From: Cryptomeria japonica
Taxonomy: Eukaryota > Streptophyta > Pinopsida > Cupressales > Cupressaceae
DNA: 64,000 nt
NCBI RefSeq assembly: GCF_030272615.1
Contig: NC_081405.1
Coordinates: 155,603,613-155,667,612 of the forward strand
Reading direction: 5' to 3'
Part shown: positions 35,949-46,184 of the stretch, one piece after another
Layout of the letters: every line of letters starts with the position of its first letter
Numbering within the stretch: position 1 is the stretch's first letter
Notes under the pieces: model-generated
What the model saw: only the letters and a program-made list of their open reading frames with translations
The model's database searches: none
What the model was told of the DNA's origin: nothing
Made by a program: the position numbers and the translations under genes

Positions 35949-36232
35949 TACTCCTCCAATGAGAAAGAAGTCAAGTCACTCCTTGAGGCAACAAAGAGAG
36001 GGAAATTCCAAGCTTTGGAAAGTATACTTTAGGTACCCAAGTGGCCTCTGATTTTGGAAGATGCTGCCACTTAACCAAGTGCTCCATATAGGTGGTATGC
36101 CTAGTCTTTTTGAGGACTCTTGAATCCAACACCTTCTTGACTTGAAACCTAGGTGTAGGTGGAAAAGGCGGGTCTAAAAGTGATTGAGACCTCTGAGACT
36201 CGACTACATTCCTTTGGAAGTGTGCCTTTATA
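35949..36232 (-). pseudogene. Element F chromodomain
   Basis: Minus-strand segment near 36005-36145 reads KKVLDSRVLKKTRHTTYMEH, LVKWQHLPKSEATWV. This is a chromodomain with the aromatic LVKW and EATW signature of plant chromoviruses, which is thought to guide integration by binding histone marks. It is followed by a short purine-rich stretch (GGAGGAGTA) and the 3' LTR. Confidence 0.85.
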
Positions 36233-36894
36233 CTACACCAAGTCTACAACATTAAAAATAGGAGATAAAGCCATGTCCCCGGGTAGATCATGTTTGTAGG
36301 CATTTTGCCCATACTTAGCCAAGACCGTACAAGGTCCAATCCTCCTCATTTGAAGCTTGCTAGGGACACCTTTATAAAGCCTTAATTTTCTCAAATTCAC
36401 CATTACTAAGTCAGCAACAACAAATTGAACATCCCTCCTCTTTTCATCCACTTTATCCTTGATTCTTTGAGAGTTGTCTTGTAAAGCCTGCCTAACCTAC
36501 TCATGAATCTCTTTCATGGACTCAGCTATGTCAACAACATGTCCACTCTTTTGGTCCATATTTCCAATGTCTCTAAGCTCCAACACACCTCTTGGATGAA
36601 GCCCATAAACTACTTGAAAAGGACTCTTACCAGTTGACCTATTCACACTGCCATTGTAAGAAAGTTCAACTTGATGGATGATCTATTCCAAGGCTTTTCC
36701 ATACTCCTTTATCAAACATATCAGAAGGTTCCCAAGTGTCCTATTTACCACCTCTATTTGGTCATCCATTTGGGGATGGTAGGTTGAGATAAAAGACAAG
36801 TTAGTACCCAATCTCTGCCATAAATTTTCCAGGCGAGATTTGAGGAAGGAGAACATTTTGGTATATTTTGGTGCACTCAATTCTTATTATTTTG
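36233..36894 (-). pseudogene. Element F integrase, C-terminal half
   Basis: Minus-strand pieces: 36683-36880 with LWQRLGTNLSFISTYHPQMD, then VVNRTLGNLLICLIKEYGKA; about 36500-36680 with NGSVNRSTGKSPFQVVYGLHPRG; 36233-36451 with VDEKRRDVQFVVADLVMVNLR and GPCTVLAKYGQNAY. This is the HPQxDGQxExVNRxL region carrying the last catalytic glutamate (EVVNR) followed by the GPY/F module. A few stops break it. Confidence 0.9.
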
Positions 36895-37695
36895 ATTGGT
36901 TTTAACTATTTATGAGTTGTTTCCAGGCCTTGTGCAACCTGTACAGCCTAGAAACAATGTATCAATAGTATTATTAGATAGGGGAATGAATAAGCCTTCC
37001 TTTGGTTTTGGTTTGGAACATTTTCATTGTGAAATGAATGAGATATGAGGATTTTACTAAAAACTATCTGGAAACCCTCATTAACAGTGTTAGTCACAAG
37101 GATTTGTTGATATCTCACAATGTAACCATCCAAAAATTGTAATATTTTGGATTTTAGCAGTGGATTGAAGTTAATTCAATATGGTTTTGATTTGGTATTG
37201 AATGGTTTGGTATTGTGTGAGTAATTTGATGCCCTAGTCGGACTAGGCATGCACATTTCTGATTTTTTTGCGAGTTACTTGGTTTGCAAGATGTGAATAA
37301 TAGATTACAGGGTAGAAAAACTATTAAAACTAGGACAAATTTGAAAGATGTTTGGAGCATGGGTTTAATGGACTCTTGGAGGGCAGAAGATTGATGTTGA
37401 GGGCTTGAAGGTAAATGGTAAGCTTGTATTTGAATTGTTTAACATTGTGTTATGAGATCGAAAGGTGTTGAGTTATTTGGTGCTTTGGAGACAATGATGT
37501 TTGTGTTGATATTGAAGGAGTTGATTTGAAACTAATGTATGAAGGTTTTGATATTGGATTGACTGAGTGTTGTTATATGCCTCAAACCTATCAAGGGTGT
37601 AGATTGATGATGGTTTTGGGTCATTGAGCACCCTAAGATTGGGACTCCATGGTTGATTTGGGGTTCTTGGTTGGTTTTTCATGATGCTCTGCATC
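36895..37695. other. Unassigned DNA between element F integrase and the B-family LTR
   Basis: No domain recognised on either strand. Minus-strand open stretches (36948-37133, 37154-37360, 37473-37727) have no family resemblance. This interval replaces the missing gag-to-RT part of element F and may be an untranslated region or foreign filler. Confidence 0.35.
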
Positions 37696-38743
37696 AGTTG
37701 CATTGGTTTTGTCATTGATGTGAACACTTATCAACACTTTTCCTTCTGAAGATCTTTGGTTGTGTTCACCAGCAAGTTCAATGACTTATGCACCATCACC
37801 GGTATACCACTCACCGATAGGTTATATTATTCACCGGCACTAAAGATGACTTGTTATCATCTGGAGATCACTTGGTTATGTCGAAGACATGGTTTGGACA
37901 CTTGGTTTTTGTAGTTTGGTTATTGGTCTAATCGGGTTGACATATTTGTTGTTACCAACAAATTGGTCTAGGTTATGGATTGACATGAATTATCTATTCC
38001 AGATCAGCACGACATGTTATGGAGATGATTTAATCAATTGGATATTATTGTAAATGTATTGAGCCGACATGATGCATTGCATCTTGACTTATCTGTAATT
38101 GATTTAATTGTAATATTCTTTATTAGCTGACCTACACATTTGGTCTTAGGTTCTGGTATATATGTAAGATCTCATTTGTGAGATGAAGTAAGGAAGTGTG
38201 GTATTGCAACATGGTATGTGTGAATATTGAAGATTATATGAGCAGACCATAGAGAAGGTTCAAGGAAGGTTTGAAGGTGATTATCAGGGATTAACCGGTA
38301 CTAAATCCAGAATTGGAGATGCTACTTTGTGCAGTACATTATCATTGGATTTAATCATCCAATTGTAGTCAGTGTGACTCCTATTTTGTGATTGAGTAGT
38401 GAGCTCTAGGTGGTTGGCCTTTATGCATGTGCAGACCCCATTTGTATACACATACTATCTGTAATAGTATCATCTGATTGTGGGTAAGGTTTCCTGCCCT
38501 GGTTTTTCCCCTTACAAGGTTTCCATGTACAAATCTTTGTGTTGTGTGTTGTGGATGGTGTTTCTCTTTCTGTTATATGCATTGAGTTTCACCGATATTA
38601 CTATTAACTGATAACCTATCAACCGGCATTAAGTTTGGTTTATCGGTATTAAGTATCAAGTTTGATTAAGTTATATTTGGGATGAAATTAATAGACAACT
38701 GATTCACCCCCCTCCCCCCTCTTAGTTTCCTCCAGGTCCTAAC
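37696..38743 (+). mobile_element. B-family copia LTR, + orientation, inside element F
   Basis: Reverse complement of the element B LTR: starts near TTGCATTGGTTTTGTCATTG, includes ATGACTTGTTATCA and CATTTGTATACACATACTATC blocks, the C-run at about 38706-38720 and the terminal AGGTCCTAACA. At about 1.05 kb it is nearly complete. The very start is unclear and the following TAATA is not found before it, so the left junction has been altered. Confidence 0.85.
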
Positions 38744-40235
38744 ATAATATTCATTCATGAACCATTTCCAACACCTACACTCTTTTGGGAAACTATCTAT
38801 CAACTAGTTTGCTCAATTACTCAAGATCCAAGCTAGAACTCACTAGAGTAAGTTCAACCATCAAGATATCAAAATATTTAACCTTCACTTGTAGGGGACT
38901 AGGAGGATGTTGAGATAGTGTAACAATTCCCATCATGTTTTTTTGTGACTTACTTCACTCCAATTCTCCATCACTTTCACTAGTTCCTATTTTCTAGGCC
39001 TAATAGCCCTAAGAGCCAATTTTAGCCCTACCTTCACGGTTTTTGCTCAATTTCTCTGAAAAACTCCAAAAGACCTCCTAAGAGCTTTAATGATACAAAT
39101 ACCATTTTGGACAAACTTTGAGATTTGGGAGGTTAGGTTGTCAGATGCGTCCGTACAGGTACGGACCCCAAAATGGCACTTTTTAAGGGTTTAAGGATTA
39201 AGAAATTTCTCCAATAGGGTTTACTAATCTCCACACCCTGTCACAGCTCCTTATTCACACTAGGACTTTGATAGACACCCTTCTTCCATGCCAATCACTT
39301 GGCCCAATCACTTTTATTCATCCCTGCAAACAATAATGCAAATAACAGTCATAATCCCTAGCCGAGCTATGACAGAGCTCGCCTAGGATATGATGGAAAA
39401 TGGATTCAAAGAAACTTCCAGGATTTTAAAAAGAATATGCACACTATACATAGGCTCCATGACTTGAATCCCAAGGTTCATTGAGAAAACACAATGGGAG
39501 TTCAAGTTGGAGCCTTTGCTAGGGTCTTAATCCCTTGCTCAAACCAAGAGCAGTGCAGTTTAAGAAGAATTTCAAACAAAGCACTAAACCTAAAAAATGA
39601 AAGAGGATAACCCATTCCTAAGCACCACAACAATGAATAATAAACCACGATGAAAGAATAGTACCAATATAAATCCATTTGGTACGGACTGCTATAAGAA
39701 AATTACAAGTTTTTATACAAAAATTTGGAAATTGCCTTCAAATATCATTCACAACTTGTTCTTTCGATCTTCCAACCCATTTACAATGATTTAAAAAGAA
39801 TTATATATGCCTACTTTCTCATAACCAACCACCAATTTGATCAATTTTTGAAAAGTTGCTCCAAAAGTTGCAAAAGTTGTCAAGCAACAATGACAACTTT
39901 TGCTCCACTTTGTATTTTTGAAACTTACGCACCTTTACTCACTCTAAACCTCCTAGGATGGTTCCTTAACACTAAACTAACATGTCCAGAAGTCTTATGA
40001 GGCCTTACAAGGTGTTTTACCCAATTTTGCAAAATTATGCCATTTTTGGCTTACAAAGGCACTTTGGCCAAAACTGAGCAAATAAGCTAAAACAAGAGAC
40101 AACAAAACTAAAAATAACCTTAAACCAAATACTTGGAATTTTCAATAGTCCTTTATTCACTCATTGACCCCAAACATGATCAATCACTCCAAAAATTTGA
40201 AAAATGCATCAATAAAACTAGGTGTTGCTGCACCA
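38744..40235 (-). repeat. Element F 5' LTR, truncated (about 1.49 kb)
   Basis: Direct repeat of 34437-35948; lacks about 100 bp at its left (sense 3') end where the B-family LTR sits. Ends GCTGCACCA, followed by the CATTT duplication. Confidence 0.85.
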
Positions 40236-40754
40236 CATTTTCACTCACTCTATTCAAATCTCAACTAGAATACCCATCGTGAATAGTGAAACTGACCCTT
40301 CCTGAGGCCCACTTTTGTGTATATAGACTAATTTTTGCCCAAAATTTTCTCAACCATTTTGGGATGATTTTGGCTCATTTTCCTTCCTATTTCCCCCCAC
40401 CTCGATGGGGGCAAAACATGAGGGGGAATATACTCGCCTTTTTTCATTTATTTTTCTTCTATCTGTGCTAACACTTCTTGAGTGTTCTTCTCACCAAAGC
40501 AAATTCCTTTTTTTTTCATGCTGACAAACTTTCAAATTTCGTAGCATGGGATTCATCACACCAAATACTACAGTTTCTCATGGAGACTTGGGGGCATCGT
40601 CTATGACTATCAACTTGACCTCTATAGTATCATTTTTAGGTTAAGTAATTATTTCATTGATGGCACTACATGGGCTTAATGAATTCATCTTTTTTAAACT
40701 ACTTTCGTGTGTCTGATCCCTTTAGTCAATCAATCCACTAAAGTGGGGGCAAAA
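40236..40754 (+). mobile_element. Element E 3' internal end and polypurine tract
   Basis: Short internal piece after the second CATTT copy. It ends with the purine tract AAAGTGGGGGCAAAA (40740-40754) directly before the LTR start TGTAGTG at 40755. A similar GGGGGCAAAACATGAGGGGG stretch occurs near 40406-40426. No coding domain seen. Confidence 0.75.
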
Positions 40755-41944
40755 TGTAGTGTCCTAAATTGTGTCTAGTGTATTTATGACACTTATACAT
40801 GGAACCTAGTGCATTAATGATGAATTCATGATCAAAGTCCCATCATTTTGGCATCATGAGCCCTAAAGACAAATTGCCTCCATTTTCCCTAAAACCCCAT
40901 TTGGGCCTATCTTTGGCAAGATAGAAGCACAACGTGCAAGTGTCTACATCTCGTGCTAATATCCCGATAAGCTCACGGAATTTTCAATCTTACAGTTAGT
41001 CAAACACTTGTTGACACATGTCTTTTAGCTTGTCTTCGACAATAATGGCTCTTCGCGCCTCTTCCTAGCCTTAAAAAACTTTCTTTGCTCATTTTGAGGT
41101 GTTCCCTTTTTGGTTCTTATCTCATATCTCTCTAGGTGGCTCTCTTGGATCTCATATTGATCTCTCGATGATCTCTTGAATGCATCACCAACACTATCAA
41201 TCTATCTCTATCTACAACATTCTTGAAACTATCTTACAACCACAAAGAACACATCTCAAGCTTCATCACGCTCATATCTCAAAAATGGGGTTTTGGCTAC
41301 ATGCCTTGTCTTCACTTTATTCGTTTATCTATCTTTTTTTATCATTGCATGCAATCTTTTTGTCTTATCTCTAAGTGTATCTACTATCTAAGTGCATTTA
41401 GTTTCTTAATACATCACTTTTATCTATTTTCAATAGGGGTTTGCTTCCATTAAGTGGGGTATAGTTTCTATTTGCATTTTATCATTTTATCTTTTATCAA
41501 ATTAATCTGTCTGGTTGCCCATGGAGGTGGAAACACCAAAGCGAGGGTCTGACTGAGGTAGACGCTTATACAGCCCCAACATTTTCCCCCATCTCTGTGT
41601 GTGCAGATGACAAAGAGGTTTTGCACAGTTGGGAGAAGTCGTTGTTGGCCCTCGAGATGGTTATGTGTTTTTTGGTCGTACAAACAACAACGCACCCCAC
41701 TAGTGTCCAAAACCTAAAGCCTTCCTGACTCTTGGGTATAATCTACTTTGGTTTTATATCGCTCTGTTAATTTATATTTTTGCATTTCATTGTTTCTGCA
41801 CTTTAAATCATTCAATTATTTCTCTTTTAGCATAAGCATTTGTTTTGTTATCCCCTAGCTCACCCTTAGTGTGAGTTTAAGCGAGGTAGTGGTGGATCAA
41901 TTTTCTCTCTAGGATCCCAGAGGTAGTGAATCCTCCCCTCTACA
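40755..41944 (+). repeat. Element E 3' LTR (1190 bp)
   Basis: Starts TGTAGTGTCC and ends CCTCTACA. Direct repeat of 23573-24767 with scattered substitutions. Directly preceded by a polypurine tract, which fixes the orientation as +. Confidence 0.9.
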
Positions 41945-42981
41945 TTTTAATCTTGGCTATGTTTCATTGTTGTAAGAAATGAATATGGTAATGAAGTGAT
42001 TTTTCCTTATGTATAGAGCATGATATAAATGGGATATTGATATTGTAGCATGAGAGTATGATTTATCATCATGTTAGATGTAGTATATATGGGGTTAGGA
42101 ATCCTTGTAAGATATTATTTGTATCCTAGATGGATGGTGTTCTTGTAATTGGAGTTTATAGTTCTAGTTGATGTGAATGATGATTATGCATTATTTGTAA
42201 TGTGAGTTGTGCATTGTATAAAAGATCTATGTGGATTTTTTATTGGAAGTGGTTAATGATTATTCTTTAGAGATTTTATGAATTATTATGGTAGGTTTAG
42301 TTGATTAGGAACATTTGGATTTGGAGCTTTAAAATGAACCTTTCATATTAGTTGTATCACATGCTATACTTTTATGATTAAATGATAATGTGGAAAAGGA
42401 TATTGTAGAAGGAAATATATCTTATGCTTGAATGATGTGTTAGTAAAATGGTTATTGGTTTATGATCTTAGTTGTGTTGACATTTAATTTAGTGTAGAAA
42501 TAAGTGGTATAATTATATGATGTTCTTAAATATGTTATGTTAAGTAATAGTGTTGAGATACCCTAGGGAAAGATAGTCTATGTGATATAAGTTTATTTCC
42601 GCTTGCATACTCTATGTCTTATGATCATGCATAGTTGGATATATATGTGTATCTTGATTTTAAGAGCATTGTAATTGATCATTTAAAAAAGAAAATTATC
42701 TCTATTTTCTTTGTTATTTGGGCCCAACCTTAAACCACACACACTAAGCAACATATTAAGTCTAGAGAGTATTAGTCAACTTTGAGTGTTTAACACTTTT
42801 AAGTCTAGAAGTGTATTCTTACTGTGACCGTATATATTGAGTAACATATTAAGCCTAGAAAATATCAGTCAACTATAAGTGTTTAACACTTTTAAGTCTA
42901 GAAGTGTTGGTTTAGTGTGTGATGTTTAAGCCCTTCTGTTATTTGGTTAGTTTCTCTAGGGTATTTTTGGCAGGCATTACA
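41945..42981 (+). mobile_element. Chromovirus D LTR, last segment
   Basis: Begins with TTTTA, the imperfect partner of TTGTA before element E, and ends GGCATTACA, the inverted counterpart of TGTAGTGCC at 911. No open reading frames. Contains a local duplication at 42748-42908. Confidence 0.5.
42748..42908. repeat. Local duplication of about 67 bp, spaced 92 bp
   Basis: Two copies of a segment beginning CAACATATTAAGTCTAGA and GTAACATATTAAGCCTAGA, each ending in TTTAACACTTTTAAGTCTAG and AAGTGT. About 25 bp of different sequence lies between them. Function unknown. Confidence 0.9.
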
Positions 42982-43262
42982 GTCATTTTGGCACACATAG
43001 TTTTGTCACTAATGCAATTTCACAACCCCATCACTAGTGACTGATGAGAGTTCTTTGAATATCCTCCAACCTCTTGTGCCTCCATCCTATAACTAATTTT
43101 CTACTTAGCAAATTTGTCTCTTGAGGCTCACTGTGTCAGTTACGAGGAAACAATATATCTCCCCCACTTGATGTCAACTTCTCATAAAAAATGTCAGGTA
43201 TCACCGATCACATACTCCAAATGCACTTTTTAATTTTGATACATATATACTAGATGATACAA

Positions 43263-43397
43263 TAATTAATGACTCATTAAAATAGACCCTTTTCTAAACA
43301 AATGATACATCTTGACTTTAGCAAAATTCTTATAATTAATGACTCATTAAAATAGACCCTATTCTAAACAATTGATACAACTTGACTTTAGCAACAT
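43263..43397. repeat. Tandem duplication of about 67 bp
   Basis: The unit ATAATTAATGACTCATTAAA...AGACCC...TTCTAAACAA...CTTGACTTTAGCAA occurs twice in direct succession (about 43263-43329 and 43331-43397) with few differences, so the event is recent. Confidence 0.9.
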
Positions 43398-43639
43398 TCC
43401 CAAGACAATAATAATATGTAGCTATATAAATGAGAAACATGGCTAAGAATGGGACCAAAACCAAGACTAAAATAAACTATAAAATAAAGCCTAAATTTTC
43501 AATTGTAAGAATCACAAAGATACCAACCAATCTTATCTTTAGATTGAATTTTGCCTATTATTCTCCATAGGAAGATCAAAGTCTACACATGCAAAATGAA
43601 AAGTAATGATTGAAAGTCTAAAAATAGATAAACCAAAAG

Positions 43640-44105
43640 GCAATTAATAACACAAATCCAATCCAACTCCAGACCCATCCTCCTCCCAATAAGTAATATT
43701 GATTCCCAAATTGATAACAATTCCCCCACTTCTGTCATCTTTCATGGAAAAAGTCTCATTCAAAATACTAAGCTTTGACCCACCAACACTCACTTCTTGC
43801 ATATCAAGATAATATAAAGGTAGCTGATCTTTGTTCTTGATAATTGGGGTCAATTTGATTCCCCTCCCTCATAGATTCGTAGGTTTTATGTCAAAATTGT
43901 TCATTGACACCAAGCAGTAAGATGATTTCTTTTTTGTAGTGGAACCCATTTGACAAATCAATGATAATGGCCCTTTTCCCATGCCAACCAATTCGCCTTT
44001 TTGAGCACATGCCCTGGGGTGGTGGTGGTGAGATTGGAGGTCTTGTACATGATTCCACCTATCATGAAGGTGTAATCTCCATATTCATACATGTACTAGA
44101 TTTTC
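43640..44105 (-). pseudogene. Plant A1 aspartic protease (nepenthesin/CDR1-like) fragment
   Basis: Minus strand shows, in order: YEYGDYTFMIGG (usual EYGDGSxxxG), CAQKGELVGMGKGPLSLICQ (usual GLGRGPLSLxSQ), KKKSSYCLVSMNNFDIKPTN (usual FSYCLV), then TPIIKNKDQLPLYYLDMQ, VSVGGSKLSI and GGIVINLGINITYWEEDG. The last stands for GGTIIDSGTTITYL, so the second catalytic DSG reads NLG. Stops and shifts occur between blocks, and both ends are missing. The family acts as secreted or vacuolar proteases; this copy cannot be active. Confidence 0.85.
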
Positions 44106-44780
44106 AATGTTGGCAAGACGAAGTGGGAAGTCTTTTATAGAATTATCTAATTATTTATAATTAGGTTCTTTAATTTTTTTCACTTAAGCTAAATTTAGGT
44201 GCTTTATTTTATCTAGGTGTAATTGAGTTTAATTGAGCTCCTATTTTGCATTGCTTTAGTTCTTCTAATTTGAGGATTAGGGCATCTCTTGCTTCCTATA
44301 AAACAAGTCTTTCATTCATTGTAATTGTACCTTTAATATTGAATCTTCAATTTTTTTGTGCAATAATATAGGATTCTTTGGTTGTTATGGGGCATACAAT
44401 CTTTGCTTGATTTCTTTTGTGTGATGAGTGTTTTGCTTGCAGATGATTCTTAGTTACTATGGTTGATCATCAAATTCTAAACAATGGGCTCTTTGCATCT
44501 CTCAGATTGGCCCTTGTTTCAGGCAAAAACATGTGGAGCCTTTCTTTGCTCCTTCCAATGACTTTTTGAACATGCATTAATGACCCTTCAAATGATATAT
44601 TTGATTATTTTGATACAACAACATCAACTACTTTCTATTCTTATAGTATAATTTATGCAAACTTCTAACAATAAATTGAAATCTCTATACACCTATGCCA
44701 TTCTAGTCCTACAACCAAGAGGATAACAACATTTGAGCTCATATTCCAGCCCCTCTCATAAGAGAGTCAAGGTTTTCATT
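44106..44780. other. Intergenic stretch with LTR-like promoter block
   Basis: No coding domain. A CCTATAAAAC TATA-like box near 44296-44306 followed by CATTCATTGTAATTGTACC resembles the promoter/R region of copia LTRs in + orientation. The segment 44500-44780 adjoins the primer-binding site of the next feature on its internal side and may be leftover internal sequence. No second terminal repeat was found. Confidence 0.35.
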
Positions 44781-44792
44781 GCTCTAATACCA
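44781..44792 (-). promoter_or_regulatory. Primer-binding site of a short-LTR copia relic
   Basis: Minus strand TGGTATTAGAGC differs at one base from the initiator tRNA-Met site TGGTATCAGAGC. Lies four bases from the LTR end at 44797. Confidence 0.8.
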
Positions 44793-44796
44793 TATT

Positions 44797-45058
44797 TGAA
44801 ATATGTGCAGAGATAGAGAATCCAGAATAATTAAAAATAAAATAGTATGTGTTTCATATCTCTTATTCAATACATATTACATATATATATAATTCCATAT
44901 CCTATGTCATAGGAAATCTCCTTCAACAACTCCTAAATATATTGAGTTGTTAAACAGCTTAACACATTCAAAGCACTAATATAATAACCTATTCAACAAG
45001 CAATAACAAACCTACTAAACTATTATTTTATTCATCCTATGATGCAATATTTCCAACA
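44797..45058 (-). mobile_element. Short copia-type 5' LTR (262 bp), truncated element
   Basis: In + coordinates starts TGAAATATGTGC and ends ATATTTCCAACA, so sense ends are TGTTGGAAATAT...ATATTTCA, a terminal inverted repeat. A tRNA-Met primer-binding site follows on the minus strand. No matching 3' LTR and no gag or pol were found to the left. This is either a truncated copia element or a TRIM-like non-coding element that lost one end. Confidence 0.75.
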
Positions 45059-46184
45059 TTTTTAAGTTATTAAATATCTTATTCTAGACATCCATAAATT
45101 GAAAATACAATAATTATGTTCATAAGCCACTTTAACCACTACTATTGGAACCCATCACCCCTTATGAATGTTTTATAAATAATGGTGAGAATTAAATATT
45201 ACAAACTATTTTCCCAATACATCCTAAGTGTATTAGGGAACTTTCTAAGGATGTTAGAACCATGTCATAGGATTTGCAAGGTAGATGACACCTTAATTCT
45301 AACAAATTGAATGTGTACTTGCATGCTCGAGTTGATATATTTTCATATTTATGTGTTGTTAGAAGTGCCTATGTTAATATAATTTTTTTGTTTGACTTGC
45401 ACCCATAGGTTTTAGTAGAAAACTTCATTGGGATTACCTATATTAATCAATAAAGTGTTGTAAACATAAATTAACTTGCAATAATGTCTAGGTTTTTAAT
45501 ATTAGGCTAGCATATAGCCTTTAAAGATGCCCAGCGAATACATCTAAGGAGATTGGTTTGATCTTGGTGTTGTAGATAATCTATAACCTACCATTATAAG
45601 TGATTAAAATTATAAGCAATAATATCAGTTGTTCTTTATCAAACTCCCAAAGATATTAAAAAAATCCCTTTTCATTTAATTCTTAATATAATATTTCAAA
45701 TTATCAATTCCCGTATTCTCTAAATTAACTAAGGTAAGTTATCTTATGATTGATTTTTCATCTATTTAATAAGCCTAGATTTAGATCAAATGGATTTTAT
45801 TCTCCTAAACATGGGAGTAATAGAAGCCAATTAAAATTTGCACAAAGCTAGACAATTATAATGGTTACTAAAATGACTAAATATGATTTTGCTAATATTC
45901 CAATATATTCCATCAAAATATTTTTTTACTATAAGTCAATTGTAGTTTGTATTACAGACTATTTACTTTAACCAGCCAACAATTATTTTCTTAATTTTGA
46001 AGATACTATAAAATTATCACACATATCCATGAAATATTCCTTAGAACCATTATATAGACCGGTGTTAGAAAGAAAATATCATTAATTTATGAAAATGAAA
46101 CTTCTATTACATTGTAAAATGTCTCTTAGTTTAATGATAAAGTGGCTTATATCACTGTAGAAATTGTTAAATTATATTCAAAGG
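45059..46184. other. AT-rich 3' flank of the terpene synthase gene
   Basis: No domain, repeat or RNA gene recognised on either strand. It must contain the 3' untranslated region and polyadenylation site of the minus-strand gene, but no canonical AATAAA was seen close to the stop codon. Confidence 0.5.

Larger units (their letters stand above)
34340..40235 (-). mobile_element. Chromovirus F (Ty3-gypsy), internally deleted, inside element E
   Basis: Two direct LTR copies (34340-35948 and 38744-40235) flanked by CATTT (34335-34339 and 40236-40240). On the minus strand, integrase with a C-terminal chromodomain sits just before the left (3') LTR, the hallmark of chromoviruses. Gag, protease and reverse transcriptase are absent, and the right LTR lacks its first part next to an inserted B-family LTR. 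The element is therefore an internally deleted remnant. Confidence 0.85.
23573..41944 (+). mobile_element. Ty3-gypsy element E (Tat lineage) with an antisense mobile-domain relic, interrupted by chromovirus F
   Basis: LTRs of about 1.19 kb lie at 23573-24767 and 40755-41944 with TGTAGTG...CACTACA-type ends. Between them on the + strand are protease, G-patch-like segment, reverse transcriptase, RNase H and integrase (gypsy order), then about 4 kb including a minus-strand plant mobile domain, a purine tract and the 3' LTR. Without the inserted F element (and one CATTT copy) it is about 12.5 kb, typical of Tat elements. The flanks show TTGTA/TTTTA, a 4-of-5 duplication. Gag appears largely missing. 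Numerous stops. Confidence 0.85.
911..42981 (+). mobile_element. Chromovirus D 3' LTR, split into four segments by nested insertions
   Basis: Removing three insertions joins 911-916, 15725-16824, 23531-23572 and 41945-42981 into one LTR of roughly 2.2 kb. It would begin TGTAGTGCC and end GGCATTACA, a near-perfect terminal inverted repeat, right after a polypurine tract. The segment joins are supported by target-site duplications: TAGTG at 912-916/15720-15724, TATAG at 16820-16824/23526-23530, and the imperfect TTGTA/TTTTA at 23568-23572/41945-41949. The partner 5' LTR is outside the window, so the end at 42981 is inferred from the inverted terminus alone. Confidence 0.6.

Noticed and set aside
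37154-37727. Minus frames in the filler of element F
   Set aside because: Short, without domain similarity, and partly within the start of a B-family LTR.
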